DNA of 64,000 nucleotides from Monosiga brevicollis MX1 (lineage: Eukaryota; Opisthokonta; Choanoflagellata; Craspedida; Salpingoecidae): contig NW_001865069.1 in the NCBI RefSeq assembly GCF_000002865.3, positions 261,555-325,554 on the forward strand, in the 5' to 3' direction. Under the pieces are notes generated by a model. That model saw nothing but the letters and a program-made list of their open reading frames with translations, ran no database searches and was not told the DNA's origin. The position numbers were made by a program, and so were the translations under genes. This document shows, in pieces, positions 11,600 to 28,570 of this stretch (position 1 is the stretch's first letter; every line of letters starts with the position of its first letter).

Positions 11600-11862
11600 C
11601 GTGCCGGTCAGTCGTCCTGTTCTCTCTTGCCCTCTGAGCACAACGCGGCACCAAGAATGCGCGACCGTGGGGTCGTGCCTCTGCGCGCGCACACGCGCGT
11701 GTATGTATGCGTATGAGAATGTATGTATTGCGTGTGTGTGTGGCTGAGGGGTCAAGCATCAGCAGCACCACCCGGCATTGCGGGATACGGCATTGCCAAC
11801 TTCACAAGATTTGCGCGGAAAAAAATTAGAATTTGTTCAGAGAGAGAGAGAGATGAGAGAGA

Positions 11863-11938
<76 letters not shown>

Positions 11939-11944
11939 GAGAGA

Positions 11945-12027
<83 letters not shown>

Positions 12028-13377
12028 AAGAGAAAGAGAGAGAGAGATGAAAATTTGCTGAACAATTGAATTGGCGCCAAGATGCAAATAGGGAGGGAGT
12101 GACACAACCAAAAAACTTCATGCTAATCGACAATCGACAATGCGGTTGCGGCGAAGATGGCGGCGGGGTGCGAGGTGGTTGAGTTGAGCCGGCGTGGATG
12201 TCTGGGGCAGCAACACGGGATGGCCGGCTCTCATCATGGCTGTCCTTGTGGCTCTTGAGGCATCTGCGATTGATGGTATTGCCATTCGACTTGGCTTGGC
12301 AACGCGCGTTGTGGTAGGCAGCTCATCTCGGCCTCGTGTTTGAAGCACTAGCTTTGAACAACTCTTGGTGGCTCTGCATGTCCACTTCGCTCTTGTCTAA
12401 GAAGCCAATCCAAACAAAAAGAGAGTCGGTTGAAGCTGGCGTCATTCCAGGCGCCGCCAGCCACACAGACGGTGCGCTGCCATTCGTCGATCAAGGGGGG
12501 CGTGGCCGGCCGCGCCTACGCGAGCCTACCGGGCACAACACTGATTGGCAACACATTTGCGAATGTCAGCAAGACTGGACAACATGTCAAGTCAACATAC
12601 GTTGTTCGGGTAGTTTCAGAGTTATGCAAGTTGATCGACTGTTGGCAACAGTAGTTGTACGGGCTTTAGGTTGTGTTGAAGAAGAGTGATAATCGGTGCA
12701 CAACAGTTGTTGGCACTTCTCCACATGGGGTGCTAAAGACAGGGAGGTAGTGACGCGGTCTGGGGAGAGAGCGTACAAGCACCTCTTCCCACGGAAGAGA
12801 CACAACACGTCAGATCAAATTCTAGCAAGCAAAAGCGGAGCCGTGGCAGAGATTGCGGCTCTCTCGGAATGAAACTCAGAGGAAGGCGTCCCTCTTTGAC
12901 AAAAACGAGAGAGGTGACGAGGAGCCGGGCAGTTTTCACTTGCAACCGGTAAGGCCACCACCACCTCTGCAACAACAGCTCCAGCGCAGCGCCCACTGAT
13001 GAGCCGAGTTCCCTTGGACAAGCCTGTGCGCGCATCCGTCCGTGTCGGTGCATGTGTTACGTCTCTGTTTGCCTGTCTGTCCATCTGTCTGTCCGTCTCT
13101 GTCTCCCTCGGTGCACCCTTGTGCATCACGTGTCCGACACAACCTTCAAAACATTGGCGTCCCAGACTCGTTATCTTTTGACACATGCTCTGCCGATTCG
13201 CCTCGGCTGGCCCTTGCTCGCGTCGCAGTCTCTGCTGCCTGCATCCGTGCCAGCTGCCTTCTTATCTCGTCTCGTCTTGTATATGTGGAGTTCTTTTCTT
13301 TCCTTCAGCTCACTTCCTTCTGGCTTCTTGCTCCGTCGCCCTTGTGTGCAGACTTGCTCGTTTTTACCACCGCCGCA
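11600..13377. promoter_or_regulatory. 1.8 kb divergent region between K+ channel and eIF1A genes
   Basis: No exon-like sequence recognised. It contains the long GA array listed separately, and a pyrimidine-rich stretch at about 13060-13370 just ahead of the eIF1A start (CTGTCTGTC runs), which fits a 5' UTR or a 5' UTR intron ending at GTGTGCAG near 13350. Promoters of the two diverging genes must lie here; no specific site can be named. Confidence 0.45.
11838..12048 (+). repeat. Long GA microsatellite with internal higher-order duplication
   Basis: About 210 bp of GA on the plus strand, broken by two nearly identical GATGAGAGAGAGATGA interruptions about 80 bp apart, which indicates duplication of a GA block rather than simple slippage alone. 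It ends in AGAAAGAAAG. Long Ser-Leu open frames on the minus strand here are repeat translation. Confidence 0.95.
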
Positions 13378-13866
13378 ATGCCGAAGAATAAGGGAAAGGG
13401 AGGAAAGAACCGCCGTCGCGGAAAGAACCAAAACGAGCCTGACAAGCGTCAGCTCATCTTCAAGGAGGAAGGCCAGGAATATGCCCAGGTCGTCCGCATG
13501 CTCGGAAACGGCCGCGTTGAATGCTTCTGCTTTGATGGCGAAACTCGTCTCGGTCACATCCGTGGCAAGATGCGCAAGAAAGTTTGGATCAACACGGGCG
13601 ATATCATCCTGATTGGTCTGCGTGACTTTCAAGATTCCAAGTGCGACGTCATTGCCAAGTACAACGCCGATGAGGCCCGTGAGCTCAAGTCTCACGGTGA
13701 GCTCCCTCCCGAGGCCAAGATCAACGAGGGTGAGACGTTCAACGAGGACGATGGCGATGCCATCCTCTTCCAGGATGTGGACGAGGATGATCAGCTGAAC
13801 AATGGCGACAGCGACGAGGACGACGAGGACGATGACCTCGACCTCGGCGATCTCGATGACATTTAA
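13378..13866 (+). CDS. EIF1A: Translation initiation factor eIF1A (162 aa), intronless coding region
   Basis: eIF1A binds the ribosomal A site in the 43S complex and promotes scanning and start-codon choice. The protein begins [16 protein letters not shown], the conserved basic N-terminal tail, followed by the OB fold with [36 protein letters not shown] and [13 protein letters not shown], and then the acidic tail ending in DLGDLDDI. All are near-identical in kind to animal and plant eIF1A, and the length fits the family (about 145-165 aa). The ATG sits in a CCGCCGCA context. The whole coding region is one exon although all neighbours are intron-rich; an intron in the 5' UTR is possible. Confidence 0.98.
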   Translation: MPKNKGKGGKNRRRGKNQNEPDKRQLIFKEEGQEYAQVVRMLGNGRVECFCFDGETRLGHIRGKMRKKVWINTGDIILIGLRDFQDSKCDVIAKYNADEARELKSHGELPPEAKINEGETFNEDDGDAILFQDVDEDDQLNNGDSDEDDEDDDLDLGDLDDI

Positions 13867-14813
13867 AGTGGTCTCGTGACGCTTTTAACCGAGCAGGAGT
13901 CATGTGAGCTATCAACATCTCCTTGTGTTGATTCTTTGTTTTTTCTGGCGGAGCGGGGGAGCATGGTGTGAATAGCTGTCGTGTACAGCCACTGTTAGCT
14001 GCTCTGGCCAGCCGATGACATTGTGACACCCTGACTTGTGTGTGTCTGCATCTGAACCGCCCTTCTGCGCCTGAAGCTGGCCAGCAATCAGCTTGCATGG
14101 CCTTGTCGTGTCCCTGCCATTGATGAACAAATTAGCCATTGTTTATCGATGAGCTGCCTAGCTTGGAGGTGGTCGAGTCATCCGCTTGTCAGAGGCGCGT
14201 TGTGTTTGACTGCTGCGCTGCCCTCCTGCTGTCATCGTGTGTTGTGTATTTGTGGTGTGATACCCTTGCGCTCCTGTTTTCTCCTTTTGCTTGTTGTTTG
14301 TCTTTTCCTTTGCCTTCTTCTGAAACCCGGCGTCAACAACTTCTGCCATGGGCACGGCTTGCCTTGGTGGTGTTGGCGCACTTGGTTTTAAAACGTGTTG
14401 TTAGCGATGGGTGATTCCGCCAAGCGGGCTTGCCTCATTCGTTTTCGCACACACCCCCATTCTCAAGCTAAAGTTCCACCGCCTGTGTCTTCCTTTCACG
14501 GTCGTGTGGGTCACTGTCCTTTTTTTTTTTTTCCTGCTGCAGTGAGGCAGCAGCGAGGCAATGTGGGGCTCTCATATCTGGTGGCCGACTCGTCGGCCGC
14601 GGTATCGTTTCCAATCTTTTCCTTCAATCCCCACTTGAGCTAATTTGATCGACAAAAGCCGGCATAGCGATATAACGGTTCTTTTCCTTCATGTCACCAC
14701 AGCCGAAATTTGTATAGTTGCATCATCATAAACAGCAGGAGAACCATTCGAAAACCCACACTCGTTTAACCCGATACAACACCTGTTGTCAACATGTATT
14801 CCGGTGCTGGCGA

Positions 14814-14864
<51 letters not shown>

Positions 14865-15060
14865 CTAACGGTCACTTTTTTTTAGAATCGATGAAGGGAG
14901 GGAGCAGAGAGGCGACTGTGGCTCTCATCTTGCTCGCCTCCTGCGGGTCCTCGAAGACGGGTTTGAGTGATTCAGCCGAGGGCACAGTGTGTTGGTGGGT
15001 GTGCGAGGGATCGTGGGCTGTGGTTGCTGGGCCGTGGTAGTCTGGGCGGGGATAGGCACA
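13867..15060. other. Intergenic region between eIF1A and the SNF2 gene
   Basis: Contains the eIF1A 3' UTR, a T run at about 14520-14532, an AT-rich patch near 14640-14780 and a GA array at about 14816-14858. No exon, RNA gene or family-matching frame seen. Confidence 0.5.
14816..14858 (+). repeat. GA microsatellite
   Basis: About 20 GA units on the plus strand, roughly 200 bp before the first coding exon of the SNF2 gene. Confidence 0.9.
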
Positions 15061-18000
15061 ATGAGTGCAGCCTTGGGCGGGGAGCCCAGCGTGGCTGGCA
15101 CCCAGGGCGCTGGCGTCCCAACTGAGGTGAGCTCCCGGACTCAAGCACGCGCATGTGCACAAGCACGCCCTCTCCGTGGCCGTCTTCTTCTCCATTCAAC
15201 TTTTGGGACTCATTTGCGCTCCGTGGTGTGGTGCAGTTGCAGCCTCTGCTCTCCCACGATGCCGCCGACATCTATCGCGTTCAGGTTGACACGTCCAACC
15301 CTCTTGGCAAGCAGACCGACCAAAGGCGCCGCAGTCTTACAGCCGCCAAAACCTACGCTGCCCTGGAGCGGGTCCTGGAGACCATTGATGTTCGCGATCC
15401 AGCTGCCGTCGCAGAGGTATGACCGCCCTGTCCCAAACCGCCACGCCTGGCTCGTGCTCCCGACGCGAGACCTGATGATAGCATTCTCCCGCCCCCGCGT
15501 TTTTTTGCACGGCTATAGCTGAACGAGTCCTTGCAGCAGACTGAACTGCCTGAGAATGCACGCCGTATGCTCTTCGACATGCTCCGGCTGCGCGTCGTTG
15601 CTTCGTCGGGCTCTGATCCCGCATCCACCCCGACGCCTGTCAGCTCGGCGACACCGGCCCAGCTTGGCCGTTCAGATGAAGGCGACGAAACTGCTCGCAC
15701 CGTACGCCTGCGCCGCCAACTCTTACAGTATCGCCAACTGGCGCGCAATCTTTATCCAAATAACTTGGCCCAGGAAGACCCAGAGGCTGACCAGGTACGG
15801 CTGCGAGAAGGGCTGTGCGCCCGGCATGCCTCTTTTCTACGCTTGCACATCACACATGACGCTTGCCTCCCGCCTCTTCCCCATAGATTGTGGTGGCCAC
15901 ACCGCCCAAAGCCTTTGCTGCTTCCTACAAAGCCGCGCTGCGCAGTGCCGAGTTTCAGCTTGCCTCCCGTGTCTCCTTTCGCGTCAACGAACTCCAAAAC
16001 CTTTCCTCCCGTGTCGCCCTCGATCATCAAGTTCAGGCCCTCAAGGAGCTGCACATGCTTCGCCTGAAGGATTTTCAAAGTGCCGTACGTGCACCTGGCT
16101 TTTCAGTTTGCAATGCCATGTTTGCGTCCATGCATCATTTAATGGGCGTGCTAGCTCGAGCGCCCACCTCGACCTCCGCAGCACCTCTGAGCCACATCTC
16201 ACCTAATCGCGCCACGGACCACAGATGCGCGCGGACCTGGAGCGCTTCATGCACCACAACACCACTCCCATTACCGCTTATCGCCGTGGTACCCTCTGGC
16301 GAAATCGCCGCGTCTTCATGCGCGATGTAAGCATTCACCGGCGCAAGCTGATGGCATTTATCAGGGTTCTCCTCACCCAGGACTTCTTAACGCCTCATTC
16401 TTGTCCCCGTTCCCTCTTTTTATTTTTTGACACTCCTTGCCTGCTGTACACCCACAGGCTGCCTTGACAGCCAAAGAGGAGCGCTTTAAGCAAGAGCGCG
16501 AGCGCGAGGCCGAGAAAGAGCGCCATCGCTCTCAGCTTGACATTCTCATGGACCACCGTCGAAAATTCTTGTGCGTGCCCACCCGGTCAAGTGCCACAAG
16601 TCTTCCTCCTCTTTCTCGCCTATTTTTTTTTTTTTTTTGACCCTCTTCTCATGTCCAGTGGCGGCCACTTGCTCATCTGCGCCTTTTCATCTGATACTTT
16701 CCAGGGCTTTCCACGCCAACGTGCGCACCCGGTTGTCTGCATTGGTTGCAGATGCTGACAAAGCGGTCAAGGCCAAGGATCGCCGCGCCCAGCTCGAGCG
16801 CGAACGTTTGGAGAAGGAGCGTCTCCGTCTACTCATGGTCTGTGTCTGCTGCACGTTTTCGATCTGCTCGTGGGTGCACGATCCAAGCCTGAACCACAGC
16901 CTTCACTCTCGTCTACCCCTCGCTTTGCATGAATTTGTGGTAACCCAATGGTTTTTGTCAGGATCAAGATACGGAAGGCTATCTGCGGCTCTTGGATGAG
17001 CAGAAGGACAGTCGCAAGCGCATTCTCCTGGACAAGATTGACGAACGCATGCGGGTCGTCAACAAACTCATCGACGCTCACCAGCAGCAGGAGCGTGCCC
17101 GCGATGAAGGCCAGGTCAGAACGTCGTCCATCACCTTTTGAATATGAAATTGCATTCTGATGCTCGTTGTTTTGGCGAATCAGGTTTCGGACGCTGCTAC
17201 TTTGGCAGCAGCTGCTGAGAGCTCAAATGCCGGCGCAAGCGAGGAGGTCAAGGCCGGAGCCGAGGCCGCCCTCAAGGCCAAGTTTGATGCCCATGTGGTT
17301 CAAGAAGATATTGAGGAGCAGCCCACCATCCTGGTGGGCGGCAAACTCAAGCCATATCAGATGTACGGCCTTCGTTGGCTCGTCTCTCTCTACAACAACC
17401 GCATCAATGGCATTTTGGCAGATGAAATGGGTCTCGGCAAAACCATCCAAACAATCGCCCTCTTGACCTACCTCGTTGAGAAGAAGAACAATTCGGGGCC
17501 TTTCCTCGTCATTGTGCCGCTTGCTACTCTTTCCAACTGGCGCCTCGAGTTGGCCAAGTAAGATACCCCTTCCGCTAGCGTTGTGGCCCGTATCCTGCCG
17601 TTCTTTTGCCACACCTCTGCTGGCGCAGAACAGGGGTCGAGCTCTTTTCGTGGGCAGCTTGTTCATCTTATCTTTCAACTGACGCGTTGCTGCTGCTGCT
17701 GCTGCTGCGATGGATCGTGATATCAAGATGGGCGCCGTCACTTGTGACCGTCGCCTACCGTGGCAACAAGGTGGAGCGTCGTGTCTTCCACCAACAGATC
17801 AAGGACGTGCGCTTTAACGTGCTGCTCACCACCTATGAAATGATTATCAAAGACCGCGCCCTCCTCTCCAAGGCATGTTTCAATGTTGTCATGACTTGTC
17901 ATGGTTTTCGGGCGTGAAACCGAGTCCAGCCTGAGCTTGTTTATGTGTGTGCTTGTGTGCGTATGCTCGCGTCGTTGACGTGAGGGGTGGAGCCGCGCCC

Positions 18001-21000
18001 GCTCATGACATTGCCCGTGCCGTGCCTACTGACAGATTTCCTGGCGCTACATGATCATTGATGAGGGCCACCGCATGAAGAATTCCAAGAACAAGCTCTC
18101 GCAGACGCTGATGCACTATTTTAGCGCGCCACGTCGACTCCTGTTGACCGGCACTCCGCTGCAGAATAGCCTTCCTGAATTGTGGTCCCTCCTCAACTTT
18201 ATCTTGCCCGACGTCTTCAATTCGAGTGACACCTTTGACTCGGTATGCGGTGAACCAGTCGGCCAGTGATAATGCCCCTTGCAATGCTTGCGGAACGCCT
18301 TTCTCGCTAACTTTCAGTCCCGTTGCTATGCCTTGCTCGGTAGTGGTTTTCTGCGCCCTTCGCCGAGACAAGTGAGAACGTGGAATTGGATGCCGAAGAG
18401 AAGCAGCTCATCATTTTGCAGCTGCACAAGATCCTTCGGCCCTTCTTGCTGCGCCGCTTGAAGAAGGAGGTCGAGACGCAATTACCGGATAAGGTCCGAG
18501 CTCTGAAGATACAATACGTGTGCAGCGTTTGCTAGCTGGCTCGGTATCACTTTGCTCAATTCTTTCGCCGGTTTCTCGATTATGCACTCCTGCAATAGGT
18601 TGAACACGTCATCAAGTGTGAGATGTCTGCTCTGCAGCGCAAACTCTATGTGTGCATGCAAAAGTACGGCGTCATTCCCAGCAGCACGCAGTCGACATCG
18701 GGCAGCAACATGGAGGCCCTTGATGCCACCAAAGCCCGCTCCCTGCAAAACGTGGTCATGCAGATGCGCAAGCTCTGCTGCCACCCGTTCCTCTTCAAGG
18801 AGGTGGAGCAGGATCTCAAGAGTGAGCTGCTGCGCCACGAGGATGCTGCAACGGCTTTGGCCAATCTCAATGGCCTCGAGCTGTGGCGAACGGCCGGCAA
18901 GCTCGAGCTGCTGGACCACATGATCCCCAAGCTGCGACGTTTTGGCCATCGCATCCTTCTCTTCAGCCAGTTTACCACGATGCTGGACATTTTGGAGGAT
19001 TACTTTCGCTATCGTCGCCTCAAGTATTGCCGCATGGACGGTAAGACCATCTGCTGGTTCCTTCGTATTTATCATGAGCAGGCGTTTCCGCCATGTTGCC
19101 CTCATAGCCCCTCTGATGAATCATTGACCTTTTCATCAGGCACGTGTGGCGCCGCAAAGCGCGCCGAACTCTTGCACGATTTCAACGCGCCTGATTCTGA
19201 TCTGGAGATCTTCATCCTCAGCACTCGTGCTGGTGGTTTGGGTCTGAACTTGCAGACCGCAGATACCGTGGTTATCTTCGACTCGGATTGGAATCCGCAT
19301 CAGGATCTGCAGGTGTGTGTGTGTGTCCAAAACTCGCATGTGCTGGGGTTTTGTGTGCGCCAAGTCCTCCGTGCAGCCAAGGGCCGACTCCATATTCCTC
19401 TGGTCGTGTCGCTCATGTATGTTGCCACAATATCGCACCCCGTGCCCGGTTGGTTTTGAACACTTGTTTTCGACTTTGCGTCGATACGTGGCGCAACAGG
19501 CACAAGATCGTGCTCATCGCATCGGTCAGACAAAGGAAGTGCGCGTGTTCCGCCTGGTTACGGTGCAGAGCGTGGAAGAGCGCATGCTGGAGCGCGCGCG
19601 CGAAAAGCTCGACGTTGATCAGCAGGTGATCCAGGCAGGCAAATTCAATCAAACCGCGGACGAGAACGACACGAAGAAGATGTTGCTGGAGATCATTCAG
19701 CAAGCCAATGACGATGACGATGAGATTGAGGCCGGCGTGACCGATCACGAAGATCTCAACCGCATGCTTGCGCGCTCGGATGAAGAGTTGGAGGCGTTCG
19801 TGGTACGTCTTTTGCTTTTGGTCTTCATGCATCGGGCCGGTCACGCCACACTGTGGTAATGCGCGTAGAGCTAATGTGGGGCATGGAGCTGCTTTTGAAT
19901 TTTTTTTTTTAGCAAATGGATGAGGAGATAGCCAACAACGATCAGGCCTGGCATTCGGATCGTCGACAGGTGGGGATTGCATTGCAAGACTTGAATTGGA
20001 TGTTGCCCCGTTGCCTCGGCTCTGTTGCGAGCTCAACGGTGACCTCCGTTTCGCGATGCCCACAGACTCGACTCTTTGCCCGAGACGAGCTGCCGGCCGG
20101 CTTGATTGATGCAGAAAACTCGGTATGCATGTCCGTGGGCCTTATCTCGGGCGTGGCCAAGGGCATGCGTCAAGCAAGTGACGGCGCCCGAGCTGACCAA
20201 TTGCCTTATTGCTTGATGGCCATGGCTGGAATTGTGGTGCTCTAGGTGGCCAAGGCCATTGAGGAAGCAGCTCAGGAGAAGCCCATGGAGGATTATGGCC
20301 GTGGGGCGCGGGTCCGCAAGGAGGTCAACTACGCCGAGGATCTCACCGAGTTGCAATTTCTCAAGGTGGGCTTGGTGTTTTCCCGCTGGTGCCTGATTTG
20401 CGGTGTTACAATCCTTTTTTATTTTTTATTTTATTTTTTATTTTTTTTTAATATTCGCAATTGCCACGCGTGGACTTAGGCGGTAGAGAGCGGTTCGCTG
20501 GACGAGGCCCGCGAACGAAGTGCTGCCAAGCGCAAGCATCGCTCACGCAGCGGCGGAGCCAAGGCGGACGGGAAAACCACAGCTACATCCGAGGGTGAGC
20601 AGACTGCGCTTGAGCTAGCTCTTGGGGTCCTGTACATTTTGCTGCGAATCAAGTTGTGTGTGCTATACACGAGTGAACGGGCTCAGGGCCGATTTGCGTT
20701 GATTTCCGGAGACGCAGATGTGACGGCTGCGGAAAACATCATCAACGACTTGCTCTCATCCACGAATCGGTAAGAGTGCCGTTTGTACCAGCCCCTGGTT
20801 GCATGGCGTCGCAAGCCACACAACTGCCACGCGGGTCTTTGGAATGGGAGGCGGCGTTGGCACTAGTCTTGTCTTGTCTTGTCTTGTCTTGTCTAGCATG
20901 TTGTTGTGCTTCTCTCAAAGTGTACGAACAACTCGCTGGGTAGGCATGGCCATGTGCTGAGTTCCAGTCTGATGGACCTCCCGTCCCGAGCTGAGGAGCC

Positions 21001-21604
21001 GGGGTTTTACAAGCGCGTACGGAAGCCCATCTCACTTCGCGATATCCAGGTAAACGGGAAAGATCAGACGGACCACGTGAAAGCTACCGGGAGGAGCACA
21101 GGGGCATGATGTTGATGTTGTGTGTGTTCATTCTCTTGATTCCTGGCCTCCACCTGGTGTTGTAGACCAAGGCCATGGATCAAGCGTATGATAGTCTGGA
21201 CGATCTTGAGGCTGATGTGGACTTGTTGGTGGACAATGTCATTGACTACTATGATGACGGCGAGGCCATTGTGGATGACGCCGAACAGCTACGGGTAAGC
21301 AAGACCGAGGGCAGGAGATGACGTGGGCCATCTTCTTGTTGCTCCTGCTTTCGCGTTTGCGTTGCACCTCTGCCTGACCTTTTTACAACATGTCACCCTA
21401 GGCCACCTTCCTGTCTCTGCGGCAGCGTGAGGAGGATGATTCTGGTACGTGTGAGCATCCAACTCGAACATTCTGTCATAGGTGGCGGCATTCTCTAACG
21501 GGTGGGCTGCTTGCATGGATCTGTCAACGATGTTATTAGAACTCACGCCCAAAGCGGCCAAAACGTCGAGCCGGGGCCGCACGCCAGGCTCGCGGCGTCG
21601 TTGA
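15061..21604 (+). CDS. SMARCA4: BRG1/BRM-type SWI/SNF chromatin-remodelling ATPase (1,252 aa, 24 exons)
   Basis: This is the catalytic subunit of a SWI/SNF (BAF/RSC) complex, which slides and evicts nucleosomes using ATP. Twenty-four exons join in phase to 1,252 residues. In order: a unique N-terminus; HSA region at about 275-356 ([25 protein letters not shown]), the actin/Arp-binding helix; DExx helicase core with DEMGLGKT (about 487) and DEGH (about 589), [17 protein letters not shown]; helicase C with [12 protein letters not shown] and DRAHRIGQ; SnAC region with [17 protein letters not shown]; and a C-terminal bromodomain at about 1125-1230. The QLQ motif and long Pro-rich N-terminus of animal homologs are absent. 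Intron 10 (17873-18035) uses a GC donor (AAG then GCATGT). The bromodomain's conserved Asn is Tyr (codon 21250-21252). Ends [10 protein letters not shown] with TGA. Start at 15061 is the first Met of a short, weakly supported exon. Confidence 0.97.
20868..20895 (+). repeat. CTTGT pentanucleotide repeat in SNF2 intron
   Basis: Five tandem CTTGT units in the intron before the second bromodomain exon. Confidence 0.8.
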
Positions 21605-22485
21605 GCCACCTCCCAGGACCACGAGGTCAACCAAGCGTATCTGCCCTCGTCAGTCGGCCGTCACCAGTGCATGCATGCTGTTGCGCGCATGCAATCGTAT
21701 GTACTGCTTCTGACACACAAAAGCTGTATTATATAGTTTTAAAAAATAGAGGCCAATCTATTCAAACAACCTGACGAACAAGTCCGCTTGTGTTGTCACA
21801 ACCAAAAATCGTCGTAAGCAAAAGAAAAGCGCAGAGACATGGCATTTGGTGGGCAAAATGAGCAGAGAGACAATGTCAGCAAGAAGGACTGGAAGAGAGT
21901 TGTGGTCTGTGCGAGCGACGGCGTGAAGGGAAAGAGAGCTTGAGCCAGAGAGTGCGGCTGAAGGTGAAATGAGAAAAGAGAGAGTACACGAGAGCGTGAG
22001 CAAGCAAGAGAACCAGAGCAACCTGATGCAGCCGAGCCCTGAGGGGCGGACCAAAGCGCACGCGCGGTATGCGCGCGCAAAGCTGACAGCTCTGCGTGTA
22101 TTCTCCCTCATGATCAACTCGACGCCATAGGGAGGGGGGAAGTCAAAGAGCAGATGAATGGTTCAGGCAGCGTACGAATCGGCTGGACTCGATGAATTGG
22201 CAGCTCTATCGTCTGATGCAGGTCGCTGCGAATCGTCCGGGGCAGAAGGGTGACGTCCTCTATTTGGGGACTTGTGCTAAACTGTAAGTGATTTCGGGGC
22301 TCGGCAGAGGGATGTGTGACTGTCAATTGGGGCCAAAGGCATCAACACGGCTCGAGTGAGCGCGCAGCCATCATGTCCACGACGACGCTGTCTACCCGCG
22401 CCTCGATGCAAACATTAGACATACGTTTGCCATTTCGGCGACATTGGGTTCTTCCCTCAAAAGGACCGAAAGAACGGGAGAGAGA

Positions 22486-22520
<35 letters not shown>

Positions 22521-22539
22521 AGAAACAGAGAGAGAGCAG

Positions 22540-22638
<99 letters not shown>

Positions 22639-23818
22639 GAGACAGAGAGAGGAACGGACACGAGTTTTGAAATTTTTTCTTCGAAATGTTGAATTTCTTT
22701 TGTTCTCTTGCTTCTTCACGTTGGAATGTCATGGTCTCTGACTTTGATCGGGGTGTTGCGTCGTGCCTGTATCATGCGCTACAAAATGCTGTTTATCTCT
22801 GACTGGGACGGAAAGAATCAACACATCTCTCTTATAGCTCTAATTTGTAGAACAAATCTCAACGGCTTCAACTTCTTCTCTAAACCAAGTTCCTACCCGA
22901 ATTACTTCTCTAGATAAACATCTTATCCCACTACCATCTCTACTTGACCCGCGCTTTCCTCCTCACTCTCTCATCATCCATTTTGCGACGACAACTCATT
23001 TCGCGCGCGCTCTCTCTCCGCTCTCTCTCTCCGCGCGCGCTCTCTCTCTTCTCTGTGTGCGAGAGAGCTGTGCGTGCGCGTGTGTGCCTCGAGGCACCTC
23101 TGCGATCCTCGTCGACCGGGTCGCGTCCCTCAAGTTAGCTTGTGCTGATGATCGGCTGGGGCGGTTGAGAAGACGCCCCTGCCATACGCTCGGTTTCTTC
23201 ATCGTCGGGTATGTCCGTTCCCGCCCCCCTGCTTGATGCTTTTGAATGTGTTCGTTCAAAGGCTCCCTTGCTTCGGTGCGCTCGCTCCTTGTTCTGCTGC
23301 AACACCGGGTGCGCGAGGGCCAGGCGGATGGCTTGGCCCACCGCCCTGTGGTGTTGGCCAGCAGTCATCCCATCCCATCTCTCCCCTCTGCCTTGTTCCC
23401 CTCCGCCTTCTCCCCCTCTCACTTGTCAAACGAATTCCTTTGTAACCTTTCTGTGTGTGTGTGTGGCTTTGGCCTGGGTCCTGCACTGCCGGCTCTCTCA
23501 TTCTTTCCCGTGTTTCGCCCTCCCTTCTACTCTTTTGCTTTTTCTCCGCACCCCCCCATTGCCCTTCTTTTTGTGCCATCAACCTCTGGCTCTCTCTCGT
23601 GTGTCCCTCTGCCTCTTCGTTTTTTCCTTTTTCATTTTTTCAAATTTTTTTTTTTTTTCTGGGGGCACCTGTCTTATGCTTTGGTTTGCCGAATTGTGTG
23701 GGCCTTGTCACTCACGCCCTCATCGTGTGCGCGCCCTGGTTCGACGTAGTAGAACCCCTCTTTTTTCAACGCTTGACGCCTCGCACCTGTTGCGGTCTCC
23801 GCTGCGCCCACCGCCGCC
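21605..23818. other. Intergenic region between SNF2 and myosin genes
   Basis: About 2.2 kb without a recognisable exon. It holds a long GA array, an AT-richer segment (22660-22940), short GCGC plus TC runs near 23000-23050, and a pyrimidine-rich stretch up to the myosin start that resembles a 5' UTR or UTR intron (T run at about 23646-23659). Minus-strand open frames near 21760-22120 are Ser/Leu-rich and match nothing. Confidence 0.5.
22481..22655 (+). repeat. Long GA microsatellite
   Basis: About 170 bp of GA on the plus strand with interruptions (GCAGAAACAG, GCAGAAGTAG, and CAG units near its end). Confidence 0.95.

Positions 23819-28570
<4,752 letters not shown>

Noticed and set aside
11752-12133. 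Long Ser-Leu repeat open frames
   Set aside because: Direct translation of the GA microsatellite. The same holds for frames at 22342-22732 and 42101-42364.
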